Positions 8,393 to 17,646 of a stretch of 64,000 nucleotides of DNA are shown here, one piece after another. A program made the translations under genes and the position numbers. The DNA is taken from positions 545,780 through 609,779 of the forward strand of contig CM001167.1 of the NCBI GenBank assembly GCA_000212915.1. Direction: 5' to 3'. The notes beneath the pieces were generated by a model that searched no databases, was not told the DNA's origin, and saw nothing but the letters and a program-made list of their open reading frames with translations. This DNA is from Bacteroides coprosuis DSM 18011 (GTDB lineage Bacteria > Bacteroidota > Bacteroidia > Bacteroidales > Bacteroidaceae). Position 1 is the stretch's first letter. Every line of letters starts with the position of its first letter.

Positions 8393-9322
8393 ATGCAGAT
8401 TATAGACAAAAAATCAAATACAATTCCAAGTCCATGTGTAGCTAGTATAGGCTTTTTTGATGGAGTACATAAAGGGCATTACTATCTGATAAAACAAGTG
8501 TTAGCTGAAGCTAATCGAAGGGATTTAAAATCAGCTTTGCTTACTTTCCCTATTCACCCAGCTAAGGTTATGCGTCCGGATACAGTGATGGAGCACTTAA
8601 CTATCCGTGATGAAAAGTTGGAGTTGTTAGCTAAAACGAGTGTGGATTATTGCTTTTTAATCGATTTTACGAAGGAGCTTTCTCAACTTACAGCAAGAGA
8701 ATTTATGCAGTTTATTTTAAAAGATAAATATAACGTAAAGGTACTTGTTATAGGTTATGACCATCGTTTTGGACATAATAGAGAAGAAGGATTTGAAGAT
8801 TATTGTCGGTATGGTAAAGAGTTGGGGATTGAAGTAATACAAGCTAAAGCTTTTTATGATGACTCAGTAGATGTCAGTTCATCTTACATTCGTAAGGCTA
8901 TAGATGCTGGGGATGTTTTATTAGCAGAACAGTATTTAGGATATCCTTATTTTTTAGAAGGAAAAGTGATACAAGGGAAGCAGTTGGGTAGGACTATTGG
9001 TTTTCCCACAGCGAATGTCAATGTATCTAGTCCAGATAAACTGATACCTAAAGATGGTGTATATGCCGTGAAAGTTCTTGTAGAAGACAATCAAGAAGAA
9101 TATTGGGGTATGCTAAATATTGGACATCGTCCAACGGTAGATGATGGTCCGAATCGAAGTATAGAAGTGAATATTTTAGATTTTAACAAGGATATCTATA
9201 ATAAAAGTATCCGTCTTTTGTTTAAACATAGGCTACGTGATGAAGTAAAGTTCTCTTCTATAGATAAATTGGTTGAACAACTGCATCGAGATGAGGAGTC
9301 CGTTAGAAAATTGATAAAGTAA
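8393..9322 (+). CDS. ribF: Bifunctional riboflavin kinase / FAD synthetase
   Basis: Makes FMN from riboflavin and then FAD. The N-terminal nucleotidyltransferase half has SIGFFDGVHKGHYYLI (HxGH-like site), GYDHRFGHNREEG and SSSYIRKAI. The C-terminal flavokinase half starts near residue 185 with GKQLGRTIGFPTANV and contains GMLNIGHRPTV. At 309 residues it has the usual family length and both halves are complete. It ends the ATPase-HAD-ribF cluster and is followed by a hairpin terminator. Confidence 0.95.
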   Translation: MQIIDKKSNTIPSPCVASIGFFDGVHKGHYYLIKQVLAEANRRDLKSALLTFPIHPAKVMRPDTVMEHLTIRDEKLELLAKTSVDYCFLIDFTKELSQLTAREFMQFILKDKYNVKVLVIGYDHRFGHNREEGFEDYCRYGKELGIEVIQAKAFYDDSVDVSSSYIRKAIDAGDVLLAEQYLGYPYFLEGKVIQGKQLGRTIGFPTANVNVSSPDKLIPKDGVYAVKVLVEDNQEEYWGMLNIGHRPTVDDGPNRSIEVNILDFNKDIYNKSIRLLFKHRLRDEVKFSSIDKLVEQLHRDEESVRKLIK

Positions 9323-9337
9323 ATAAGATCCGTATAG

Positions 9338-9361
9338 GCAGAGGAGTACCTCTGCTTTTTT
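9338..9361 (+). terminator. Terminator after ribF
   Basis: GCAGAGG / CCTCTGC stem with AGTA loop, followed by six T residues. Confidence 0.88.
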
Positions 9362-9450
9362 ATGTCTTTAATTTTAAGGGCTAAATCTCTTGTTCACTAT
9401 TTGAATAATCTATTCCTTTGTTAAACATTAAAAAGATAAAATACTACTTT

Positions 9451-10245
9451 ATGAAAGGATTAATAAAGATAGCAGGAGTGTTGGGCTTGTTCTTAATAGT
9501 CAAGTTTTTTGTGTTCATCTCGTTTTCTATAGGCTCTGACTTCTTTGTAGATAAAGATACTGTCGATCAAGTTGTATTTAATAGTAAATTGATAGGTTAC
9601 TCTACATTTATAAGCTCCATTATAACTTTATTAGTCTTGTATTTTTGGAAACCAATCCGTGGCATTGTCGATAAGTGGCAAAAGCTATCTCCCTTTTATC
9701 TTACTCTTTGCTTAATTTTAGGTTTCCTTGGGGCCGCCCTCAATAGTTTTATTCTATCTTTTTTTGTTGATTCTCAGCAAGAGATGATGGAGCAGAGTAA
9801 GGTGTTATTACATTCGGGAATCATCGGTTTATTTAGCATTGCTATTTTAGTACCTATTTTAGAAGAAATTGTTTTTCGTAGAATACTTATTGAGATACTG
9901 ATTAAGGAGGTAAATCCTGCAATCGCTATTGTTATTTCTGCATTAGTTTTTGGTGTTTTACATGGTCAGCCAGTTCAGATGCTTGGAGCTACTCTGCTAG
10001 GTTTATTATTTGGCTGGATTTATTATCAATCCAAAAGTATACTCCCATCTATTTTAATACATATTATTAATAATGCTTCATTTCTGATGGTATTGAACTA
10101 TACTGAAGGTTCGTTAGAGGAAACTGTCGATGATAGCTATTGGAGTGTACAACATCCGTACGGCTGGATAGTCTTTTTAGTGACTCTAATTGTCTTTTCT
10201 GTAGTGGCTAGGGTTGTCTATCAGAAGTCACGGAGTCGGTCGTAA
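9451..10245 (+). CDS. CPBP-family intramembrane metalloprotease
   Basis: Integral membrane protein of 264 residues with the three motifs of the CPBP (CAAX protease and bacteriocin-processing / Abi) family: EEIVFRR, then FGVLHG, then HIINNASF. The glutamates and histidines of these motifs form the presumed active site in the membrane. About seven or eight membrane helices are visible. I chose the ATG at 9451 (MKGLIKIAGVLG); an in-frame TTG at 9418 has no better support. The substrate is unknown; relatives cut prenylated proteins, anti-sigma factors or peptides. The gene stands alone. Confidence 0.85.
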   Translation: MKGLIKIAGVLGLFLIVKFFVFISFSIGSDFFVDKDTVDQVVFNSKLIGYSTFISSIITLLVLYFWKPIRGIVDKWQKLSPFYLTLCLILGFLGAALNSFILSFFVDSQQEMMEQSKVLLHSGIIGLFSIAILVPILEEIVFRRILIEILIKEVNPAIAIVISALVFGVLHGQPVQMLGATLLGLLFGWIYYQSKSILPSILIHIINNASFLMVLNYTEGSLEETVDDSYWSVQHPYGWIVFLVTLIVFSVVARVVYQKSRSRS

Positions 10246-10604
10246 ATAGAAGGGTTTTATAACAGTACAGAGTGAAAGCCTACACTCCTATAAATTGCTC
10301 ATCCTTTTATCTTCTGAATCATCTTTTTGGGGTGATAGATTATTATTCTTATCAGGGTTATGATTTCATCATGTCGGTGTCAAGAGGTTTCTTTGACTAG
10401 GATATGTTGTTGTCATGTCGGTGTTAGAATAAAACGAGTATTCATTAAAAAATGACAAAAAATCTAGTTTGCATAAAGCTCAGTAAGTAATTATTTGTGC
10501 AATCTATTTACTAGTTTATTCATGTAAAACCCATCTAATATGGTTGACCTCTAGACTCTCTAATCTTGAAATTTCTAAGATCTCGAAAAACTTGAAGTCA
10601 ATAA
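10246..10604. other. Gene-free stretch with a 12-base direct repeat
   Basis: No convincing reading frame on either strand. The only structure I see is TCATGTCGGTGT, present twice (10369-10380 and 10413-10424), starting 44 bases apart. No tRNA, IS end or clear hairpin was found until the sufE terminator at the right edge. Confidence 0.6.
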
Positions 10605-10631
10605 AAAGGAGAACCTCATTGGCTCTCCTTT
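10605..10631. terminator. Terminator downstream of sufE
   Basis: Stem AAAGGAGA-CC / GG-TCTCCTTT with one internal mismatch and a TCATT loop, about 20 bases after the sufE stop codon on the reverse strand. Confidence 0.75.
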
Positions 10632-10650
10632 CTATGTAAATACAGATGTT

Positions 10651-11079
10651 TTATTTTGCTTCTTGTTTAGCTTTATAAGCAAGTGCATATATTCTCATTT
10701 GCTTTACCATTGATAACAAGCCATTACTTCTTGTTGGAGAAAGGTGTTCTCTTAATCCGATTGTTTCAATAAAATGTAAATCAGAACTAAGAATCTCATC
10801 TGGAGTATGGTTTGATAGTACTCTGATTAGTAAAGCAATGATCCCTTTAACAATAAGGGCATCACTTTCGGCTTTGAAAATGATTTTTCCATTTACTAAA
10901 TCTGCTTGTAGCCAAACTCTACTTTGACATCCTTCAATAAGATTTTGCTCTGTCTTGTACTTTGGGTCTAATTCTTCTTGTTCGTTACCAAGGTCGATTA
11001 AAAGTTGGTAGCGGTCCATCCAATCGTCAAAGCTATTAAATTCCTCAATAACCTCTTCTTGTAACTCGTTTATTGTCAT
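10651..11079 (-). CDS. sufE: SufE-family cysteine desulfuration protein
   Basis: Cytoplasmic sulfur acceptor of 142 residues that takes persulfide sulfur from the desulfurase SufS for Fe-S cluster assembly. The acceptor cysteine lies in the conserved loop NLIEGCQSRVWL, and the C-terminal half has GLREHLSPTRSNGL, typical of the family. No other suf gene is nearby in this window. The start lies 8 bases beyond the stop of the M28 peptidase gene, so the two are probably cotranscribed. Confidence 0.92.
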   Translation of the reverse strand: MTINELQEEVIEEFNSFDDWMDRYQLLIDLGNEQEELDPKYKTEQNLIEGCQSRVWLQADLVNGKIIFKAESDALIVKGIIALLIRVLSNHTPDEILSSDLHFIETIGLREHLSPTRSNGLLSMVKQMRIYALAYKAKQEAK

Positions 11080-11087
11080 GGTTCTAA

Positions 11088-12095
11088 TTATTGTTCATTA
11101 TATATTACTGCTAGTACGGTTTGTCCGACAGCATTTAACGTTGTTGTATCTATATCATCCATATTATCTTTTATAGTATGCCAAGTATTTCCAAAACTCG
11201 ACTTTTCATTATTGGGATAATAGGGTATAATATCTATTGTTTTGATATTGGTTAGCTTATTAATAAATAAATGGTCATCTATAATTTCCCAGCCATCTTT
11301 ATTGATAAAGTAATTGCTATATCCTAATTCTCTAGCTTTACTCCATACTTTTTTTACAATATTATTTGCATAAGAAGTGGATATACGTTCTTTATAGAAT
11401 GTTGCATTTTTTGCTCCAACCATATCCAATAAAATTCCAAATCGAGCAAAGTAGTTTTCTACGTGTGGTACTCTACTCCAGTATTGAGAGCCCAAACACC
11501 AGTGTTCTTCTTTGTGTATTCCTTTGTAAAATTGTGGTGCACCATAATCTTCTGCATCAAAAAAGATAATATCTATACCTATAGAGGGTTCTTTTTTTTG
11601 TATTTGTCTTGCTATTTCTAGTAAAACACCTACACCACTAGCACCATCATTGGCTCCCAGAATAGGGGTATGATGATTTGCTTTATCAGGATCATTATCA
11701 GCCCATGGTCTAGTATCCCAATGAGCAAATAGTGCAACTCTTTTTTTTGATTCAGGCTTATAGGCTCCAATAATATTACTTGCTTGAAGAATAGTTCCAT
11801 CATAGGCTATTGCATCAAAGTTTTGTCTATAAGTCTTTGCACCAAACTCAGCTAGTTTGGCTTCTAAAAAGTCGGCACACTCTTTATGTCCTTTACTGTT
11901 AGGCACACGTGGCCCAAAATCGACTTGCTTTTGAATATAGTTGTAGGCACTATCGGCGTTGAACAAAGGAACATCTACCTTTCGTTCTGTAGTAGTCTGT
12001 TCTTCTGTATTATTTGATTTTTTACTACTGCTTCCACAAGCTACTAAGGCTATAGGTAATAGTATTGTAACCAAAGACAATCCTAATTTATTCAT
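11088..12095 (-). CDS. M28-family zinc peptidase lipoprotein (glutaminyl cyclase-like)
   Basis: A 335-residue exported protein with a lipobox: MNKLGLSLVTILLPIALVAC, Cys20 being lipidated. The M28 fold follows, with zinc ligands in AHWDTRP, GANDGASG and FDAEDYG and a late His in DDHLFIN. The N-terminal part (YIQKQVDFGPRVPNSKGH) and the WCLGSQYW region resemble bacterial glutaminyl-peptide cyclotransferases, so it may cyclise N-terminal Gln rather than cut peptides. It should act in the periplasm, anchored to a membrane. It lies upstream of sufE. Confidence 0.85.
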   Translation of the reverse strand: MNKLGLSLVTILLPIALVACGSSSKKSNNTEEQTTTERKVDVPLFNADSAYNYIQKQVDFGPRVPNSKGHKECADFLEAKLAEFGAKTYRQNFDAIAYDGTILQASNIIGAYKPESKKRVALFAHWDTRPWADNDPDKANHHTPILGANDGASGVGVLLEIARQIQKKEPSIGIDIIFFDAEDYGAPQFYKGIHKEEHWCLGSQYWSRVPHVENYFARFGILLDMVGAKNATFYKERISTSYANNIVKKVWSKARELGYSNYFINKDGWEIIDDHLFINKLTNIKTIDIIPYYPNNEKSSFGNTWHTIKDNMDDIDTTTLNAVGQTVLAVIYNEQ

Positions 12096-12162
12096 GCTTA
12101 ATAAGTTTAGAATTTCTCAAAATTAATGAATTTCAATCAGAAAGTGTAATTCGATTGCGACT

Positions 12163-13071
12163 TTATCCAAATTTTAGTTCGGCAGTGCTTCTATTCACTA
12201 TTAATTCAGCTAAAGAACCATTTATTAATGGATAATTTTTGGGTACATGACCTATAGGGAAGTTAAATAGCATAGGATATTTATACGATTTTAAAAGGGG
12301 GTATATGCTTTTATATACCTCTTCAGTGATATTTTTGTTGTTGAAGGTTTCTGTAAATTGACCTAAAATTAATCCTGAAAGCTTGTCAAGGACTCCACTA
12401 TATTTTAAGTTATAAAACATTCTCTGTACTTCGTTAGGAGTTTCGTTAACATCCTCAACATATAGTATAGTTCCTTTGGAATCGTACTCGTAAGGAGTAT
12501 TTCTTAGACCTTGTAAAACAGCTAAGTTGCCGCCTCTTAAAACACCTTGTATTCTACCTTTATTATTGTACTTATGCCCTTTGATAATGTAGTGCATATT
12601 TTCTCCGGTTAGGATCTGCTTGATAAAAGTGATGGCTAAATCATCTTTAGGCTCAAAAGTAAAGTGTCTAGCCATTGGTGCATGTAATGATGCAAAGCCT
12701 TCTTTTTGTAGTAAGGAGTGTAAGGCTGTTATATCACTATATCCTACTAGCCATTTGGGATTTTTTCTGAAAAGACTGAGGTTTAGTTTTTCTAAGAGCT
12801 GTATAGCACCATAACCACCTCTACTACAAAATATGGCTTTAATATCACTGCGGTCAAGACCATATTGTAAGTCTGCTAACCTTTGTTTAATTGTACCTGC
12901 AAAAGAACCCGACTTAGCTGCAGCATGTTTACCTTGTAATGGCTGTAATCCCCAGCTTGTTAATCTTTCTTTTATACCTTTTAATAAGCGTTTATCAATC
13001 TTTCCAGAAGGAGAAATAATTAAAACCTTATCATTCTCCTGGAGTGATGGAGGTAGTTGAAGACTGTTCAT
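12163..13071 (-). CDS. LD-carboxypeptidase, S66 family
   Basis: Serine peptidase of about 302 residues related to muramoyltetrapeptide carboxypeptidase LdcA, which trims the terminal D-Ala from peptidoglycan tetrapeptides during recycling. The Ser-Glu-His triad is visible: Ser in LVGYSDITAL, Glu in LYVEDVNETPNEVQ, His in FPIGHVPKNYP. I chose the ATG at 13071 (MNSLQLPPSLQENDKV); the longer in-frame start at 13137 adds 22 residues that do not look like family sequence. There is no signal peptide, so it should act in the cytoplasm. Confidence 0.88.
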   Translation of the reverse strand: MNSLQLPPSLQENDKVLIISPSGKIDKRLLKGIKERLTSWGLQPLQGKHAAAKSGSFAGTIKQRLADLQYGLDRSDIKAIFCSRGGYGAIQLLEKLNLSLFRKNPKWLVGYSDITALHSLLQKEGFASLHAPMARHFTFEPKDDLAITFIKQILTGENMHYIIKGHKYNNKGRIQGVLRGGNLAVLQGLRNTPYEYDSKGTILYVEDVNETPNEVQRMFYNLKYSGVLDKLSGLILGQFTETFNNKNITEEVYKSIYPLLKSYKYPMLFNFPIGHVPKNYPLINGSLAELIVNRSTAELKFG

Positions 13072-13186
13072 AAATATGATTTGAATAGAGTCTATTTTTA
13101 TGCAAACATACAGTAAAACATCTATTTTTTGTACCAATTTGCAATTATAATTTGATAATTAATAAGTTACTAAACTTATAAACCCT

Positions 13187-13194
13187 TACATTTG
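13187..13194 (+). promoter_or_regulatory. -7 box of the ptb-buk promoter
   Basis: TACATTTG matches TAnnTTTG about 60 bases before ptb; no clear TTTG -33 box stands at the expected distance. Confidence 0.45.
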
Positions 13195-13255
13195 TTAAGA
13201 TTAATATCTGAATTATCATTCTTTTTTAGATATTTGTTCAAAACACGATTATAAT

Positions 13256-14173
13256 ATGAAATTGATAAATAGCTTTAAGACGATGATTGAACGTCTCAAG
13301 GAGCATAAAATAAAGAAGAGAGTTGCTGTGGTATTTGGAGTTGACTCGCATTCCGAAGTAGCTATATCTAAGGCCATTGAAGATGGTTTTATAGACGTAA
13401 TAATGGTTGGTCCAAAAGATAAGGTTGAGCACTACGCTATTTTTAGTAAATACCCACAATCTGTTCAATTCATTGATGTGCAAGACTCAGATGAAGCCGC
13501 TAAAGAGGCCGTGAAATTAATTCATGAGAATAAAGCAGATATCTTGATGAAAGGATTAATTAATACAGATAATCTGTTACGAATTGTATTGAATAAAGAG
13601 AAAGGTTTGCTCCCAAAGGGTAAGGTGTTAACTCACTTGTCTGTGTCTGAGATTCCTAATCATCATAAACTTTTGTTCTTTTTAGATTCTGCTGTAATCC
13701 CTTATCCTACTTTAGATCAAAGAGGATCAATGCTGTCTTATATGGCAAGTGCTTGTAGAAGTTTTGGTATAAAGATTCCGAAGATAGCTCTTATTCATTT
13801 CACGGAGAAAGTAAGTGCTAAATTCCCACATAGCTTAGATTATATACAGCTTATTGAAGAGGCACAAAATGGAAGTTATGGTTCTGTTGTAGTTGATGGC
13901 CCTATGGACGTTTATACGGCATGTGATAAGGAATCAGCTGATATCAAAGGGATAGAATCGCCTATTTCGGGTGATGCAGATGCTTTAATATTTCCTAATA
14001 TTGAGTCGGGAAATGTATTTTATAAAACGATATCCTTGTTTGCAAAGGCAGAAATGGCTGGTGCACTGATGGGTACTATTTGCCCTGTCGTAATCACTTC
14101 GAGAAGTGACTCTGCTATGTCAAAGTATAATAGCATAGCGATGGCGTGTTTAACTTCAAATCGAATTAATTAA
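13256..14173 (+). CDS. ptb: Phosphate butyryltransferase
   Basis: Interconverts butyryl-CoA and butyryl-phosphate. The 305-residue protein belongs to the PTA/PTB family, with KADILMKGLINTDNLLR, VLTHLSVSEIP and the C-terminal GDADALIFPNIESGNVFYK core. It is followed two bases later by butyrate kinase, the classic ptb-buk arrangement. Together they can make ATP from butyryl-CoA or run the other way to activate short-chain acids, including branched ones. No butyryl-CoA-forming genes lie in this window, so the direction of flow is unknown. Confidence 0.92.
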   Translation: MKLINSFKTMIERLKEHKIKKRVAVVFGVDSHSEVAISKAIEDGFIDVIMVGPKDKVEHYAIFSKYPQSVQFIDVQDSDEAAKEAVKLIHENKADILMKGLINTDNLLRIVLNKEKGLLPKGKVLTHLSVSEIPNHHKLLFFLDSAVIPYPTLDQRGSMLSYMASACRSFGIKIPKIALIHFTEKVSAKFPHSLDYIQLIEEAQNGSYGSVVVDGPMDVYTACDKESADIKGIESPISGDADALIFPNIESGNVFYKTISLFAKAEMAGALMGTICPVVITSRSDSAMSKYNSIAMACLTSNRIN

Positions 14174-14175
14174 GA

Positions 14176-15237
14176 ATGAAAATATTGGTAGTTAACCCAG
14201 GATCAACATCAACAAAGATGGCTGTCTTTGAAAATGAAACTGCGATTTTTAAGAAAAAGATCATGCATGACGTTTCAGATCTTTCTGAATTTCCTCATGT
14301 GACCGATCAGTTTAAATTTAGAAAAGAATTAATATTAAAGGAATTACAGAGGCAAAATATTTCTTTTCAGTTTGATGCAGTTATTGGAAGAGGAGGCTTG
14401 GTAAAGCCTATTTGCGGGGGTGTATATGTGATTAATACGGCTATGCGTTATGATACAATTCATGCAACTCGAACTCATGCGTGTAATTTAGGTTGTTTGA
14501 TTGCTGCAGAATTAGCAAGTAATATTCCCAACTGTAAAGCTTTTATAGCAGATCCAGGAGTTGTCGATGAACTAGATGATATTGCTCGTGTTTCAGGTTC
14601 TCCTTTGCTTCCTCGCATCTCTATTTTTCACGCTTTAAATCAGAAAGCTATTGCTAGGCGTTTTGCTAAAGAGCATCATGCAAAATACGAAGATTTGGAT
14701 CTTGTTATTTGTCATTTAGGTGGAGGGATATCAGTTGGAGCTCATAAAAAGGGGAAAGTTGTTGATGTCAATAATGCATTGGATGGGGAAGGACCATTCT
14801 CGCCCGAGCGTGCAGGAACTTTACCAGCTGGTCAGTTAGTTGATTTATGCTTTAGTGGGAGATATTCTCGTGAAGATTTAAAAAAGAGAATATCTGGTCA
14901 GGCTGGTCTTGCTGCCCATTTGGGTACAACTGATGTAGCTGAAATTATGTGCCGTATTCAGAAAGGCGATCAAAAAGCAAAACTAGTATTGGATGCAATG
15001 ATTTATAATGTAGCTAAAACCATTGGAGCTTCTGCTACTGTTTTTTATGGTAAGTTTGACGCTATTCTCTTTACTGGAGGTATTGCATACTCTGATTATG
15101 TCATTGATGAGTTGAAAAAGAGAGTGGAGTTTCTTGCTCCTATTTATGTTTATCCTGGTGAAGATGAAATGGAGGCCTTAGCTTCAAATGCTTTGGGTGC
15201 TTTGACCGGAGAACTACCCATAATAGAATATAAATAA
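14176..15237 (+). CDS. buk: Butyrate kinase
   Basis: Acetokinase-family enzyme of 353 residues converting butyryl-phosphate plus ADP to butyrate plus ATP. The ASKHA nucleotide motifs are present: N-terminal ILVVNPGSTSTKMAVFENE, CHLGGGISVGAHKKG near residue 180, and FTGGIAYS near 297. RISIFHALNQKAIARR is typical of butyrate rather than acetate kinases. It is translationally close to ptb (2-base gap) and followed by a long symmetric terminator. Confidence 0.93.
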   Translation: MKILVVNPGSTSTKMAVFENETAIFKKKIMHDVSDLSEFPHVTDQFKFRKELILKELQRQNISFQFDAVIGRGGLVKPICGGVYVINTAMRYDTIHATRTHACNLGCLIAAELASNIPNCKAFIADPGVVDELDDIARVSGSPLLPRISIFHALNQKAIARRFAKEHHAKYEDLDLVICHLGGGISVGAHKKGKVVDVNNALDGEGPFSPERAGTLPAGQLVDLCFSGRYSREDLKKRISGQAGLAAHLGTTDVAEIMCRIQKGDQKAKLVLDAMIYNVAKTIGASATVFYGKFDAILFTGGIAYSDYVIDELKKRVEFLAPIYVYPGEDEMEALASNALGALTGELPIIEYK

Positions 15238-15251
15238 AGTCCTTTTTAATA

Positions 15252-15297
15252 TATAAAAGAAAAGCCTAGATCAATTGACCTAGGCTTTTCTTTTATA
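15252..15297. terminator. Bidirectional terminator between buk and pnp
   Basis: Eighteen-base perfect arms, TATAAAAGAAAAGCCTAG and its complement, around a 10-base loop; serves the two convergent genes. Confidence 0.9.
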
Positions 15298-15310
15298 CTA
15301 AAAAACTAAA

Positions 15311-17452
15311 TTAGTTTTCATTATTTTGTCTTTCTGGACGAGGAAGAAGAACTTTATGAGATAGTTTGAACTTACCAGTCTTTCTATCAATATCAATAAG
15401 TTTTACTTCTATTTCGTCATTTTCATGAATTCCAGCATCTTCTACTTTGTCTAGTCTTCTCCATTCTATTTCAGAAATATGGAGTAGTCCATCTTTACCT
15501 GGAAGGAATTCAATAAATGCACCATAAGGCATAATTGAGCGAACCTTACCCGTGTAAACTTCACCTACTTCAGGAACAGCAACGATAGCTTTAATCATTC
15601 TTACAGCATCGTCAATGCTTTTCTTGTTAGTAGCAGAAATTTCAATAGAACCTTCTCCTGCTTCAGTTTCCTCAATGGTAATAGTTGCACCAGTTTCTTC
15701 TTGCATATTTTGAATAATCTTACCACCAGGTCCTATGATTGCACCGATGAATTCTTTAGGAATAGTCATCTTTTCAATTCTTGGAGCATGAGGTTTAAGA
15801 TCTGTGCGTGGAGCATCTAGCGTTTCAAGGATCTTATCAAGGATGTGCATACGACCTTCTTTCGCTTGATTAAGCGCTTTTTCAAGAATGTCAAATGATA
15901 AACCATCAACTTTGATATCCATTTGAGTTGCAGTAATACCGTCTTTTGTTCCTGTTACCTTGAAGTCCATATCACCAAGGTGATCTTCATCTCCTAGAAT
16001 ATCAGAAAGCACAGCATATTTATCTTCTCCTGGATTTTTAATTAATCCCATTGCAATACCAGATACGGGTTTCTTAATTTGAACACCTGCATCCATTAAA
16101 GCTAATGTACCACCGCAAACAGTGGCCATTGATGAAGAACCGTTAGATTCAAGAATATCAGAAATCACACGGATTACGTATGGGTAGTTCTCAGGAATCA
16201 TTCTCTTAAGAGCTCTATGAGCTAGGTTACCATGACCAACTTCACGACGACCAACACCTCTCTGAGGTCTAGCTTCACCAGTTGAGAATGGAGGGAAATT
16301 ATAATGTAGTAGGAATCGTTCTTTACCATGACAAAGAACATCATCTATAATTTTTTCGTCAGATTTAGTACCTAAAGTTACAGTACAAAGAGCTTGAGTT
16401 TCACCTCTTGTAAAGACAGCTGAACCATGAGGGCCAGGAAGGCAATCAACTTCACTCCAAATAGGGCGAACTTGAGTTGTCTTACGTCCATCTAGACGCT
16501 TACCTTCATCAAGGATGCTACGTCGCATTGCTTCTTTCTCTACGTCGTGATAATATTTATTGATTAAAGCTTCTTTTTCTTCAAGTTCTTCTTCAGTGAA
16601 CTGAGCCTTAAATTCTTCTTTTATAGCTTCGAAAGCATCAAATCTTTCATGTTTGTTTGCATTTCCTGAAGCTGCAACAGCGTATGCTTTTTCATAACAA
16701 GCTTCGTGAACTGCTTTACGTAGATCTTCGTCGTTTTCTTCGTGGTTGTATTCACGTTTAACTGTTGAGCCTACTGCTTCAGCTAATTCTATTTGAGCTT
16801 TGCAATGAACTTTAATTGCTTCATGAGCAACTTTCATAGCTTCTAATAATTCAGCTTCTGAAACTTCACTCATTTCACCTTCAACCATCATGATGTTTTC
16901 GTATGTCGCTGCAACCATGATGTCCATGTCAGCTTTTTCAAGTTGTTCGAAGGTAGGATTTATAATAAATTTTCCATCAGTACGTGCTACACGTACTTCA
17001 GAAATTGGTCCGTGGAATGGGATGTCAGATACAGCTAGTGCTGCTGAAGCAGCAAGACCTGCAAGAGCATCTGGCATATCAACACCATCTGCTGAGAACA
17101 ATATGATGTTTACATAAACTTCTGCGTGGTAATCGTCGGGGAATAAAGGACGAAGAGCACGGTCAACTAAGCGGCAAGTAAGGATTTCATAATCAGAGGC
17201 TCTTCCTTCTCTTCTTGTGAACCCACCTGGAAAGCGACCAAAAGCGGAGAATTTTTCTTTATACTCTACTTGTAGTGGCATAAAATCAGTTCCGGGAACT
17301 GCATCTTTGGCTGCACAAACAGTAGCTAACATCATGGTGTTTCCCATGCGCAACATTACAGCACCATCTGCCTGTTTTGCTAGCTTTCCCGTTTCGAGAG
17401 TGATTGTTCTTCCATCACCTAACTCGATTGTTTTAACAATTGGGTTAATCAT
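15311..17452 (-). CDS. pnp: Polynucleotide phosphorylase
   Basis: 3'-5' exoribonuclease that degrades RNA with phosphate. The 713-residue protein has the usual order: RNase PH domain 1 from the N-terminus ([12 protein letters not shown]), the alpha-helical linker, RNase PH domain 2 ([14 protein letters not shown], then [10 protein letters not shown] and SSMATVCGG), a KH domain with [14 protein letters not shown] near residue 560, and a C-terminal S1 domain ([18 protein letters not shown]). All domains are complete. It stands alone on its strand. Confidence 0.96.
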   Translation of the reverse strand: MINPIVKTIELGDGRTITLETGKLAKQADGAVMLRMGNTMMLATVCAAKDAVPGTDFMPLQVEYKEKFSAFGRFPGGFTRREGRASDYEILTCRLVDRALRPLFPDDYHAEVYVNIILFSADGVDMPDALAGLAASAALAVSDIPFHGPISEVRVARTDGKFIINPTFEQLEKADMDIMVAATYENIMMVEGEMSEVSEAELLEAMKVAHEAIKVHCKAQIELAEAVGSTVKREYNHEENDEDLRKAVHEACYEKAYAVAASGNANKHERFDAFEAIKEEFKAQFTEEELEEKEALINKYYHDVEKEAMRRSILDEGKRLDGRKTTQVRPIWSEVDCLPGPHGSAVFTRGETQALCTVTLGTKSDEKIIDDVLCHGKERFLLHYNFPPFSTGEARPQRGVGRREVGHGNLAHRALKRMIPENYPYVIRVISDILESNGSSSMATVCGGTLALMDAGVQIKKPVSGIAMGLIKNPGEDKYAVLSDILGDEDHLGDMDFKVTGTKDGITATQMDIKVDGLSFDILEKALNQAKEGRMHILDKILETLDAPRTDLKPHAPRIEKMTIPKEFIGAIIGPGGKIIQNMQEETGATITIEETEAGEGSIEISATNKKSIDDAVRMIKAIVAVPEVGEVYTGKVRSIMPYGAFIEFLPGKDGLLHISEIEWRRLDKVEDAGIHENDEIEVKLIDIDRKTGKFKLSHKVLLPRPERQNNEN

Positions 17453-17491
17453 AAAAATTGTTTTATCTATTTCTTTTCTTCAAAATTCATG

Positions 17492-17499
17492 CAAAGATA
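17492..17499 (-). promoter_or_regulatory. -7 box of the pnp promoter
   Basis: On the reverse strand this reads TATCTTTG, a full match to TAnnTTTG, about 40 bases before the pnp ATG; the -33 element is not obvious. Confidence 0.5.
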
Positions 17500-17592
17500 A
17501 ATAATTAATCGTTCTAAAGTGGTGTGAATGAGTTAAAATATTGTATTTTGGACTTCTGAAGATTCTTTTTTGGTAAGTTACTATTAAAAAGC

Positions 17593-17622
17593 TTTGCATA
17601 AGAGTGAAAAGGAGTATATTTG
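17593..17622 (+). promoter_or_regulatory. Promoter of the thioredoxin-fold lipoprotein gene; decides its start
   Basis: TTTG at 17593-17596 and TATATTTG at 17615-17622, 18 bases apart. Transcription would start near 17628, so the first possible in-frame codons (from 17620) cannot be used and the ATG at 17647 is the likely start. Confidence 0.65.
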
Positions 17623-17646
17623 CAAAAAATGATTTACACACAAATT

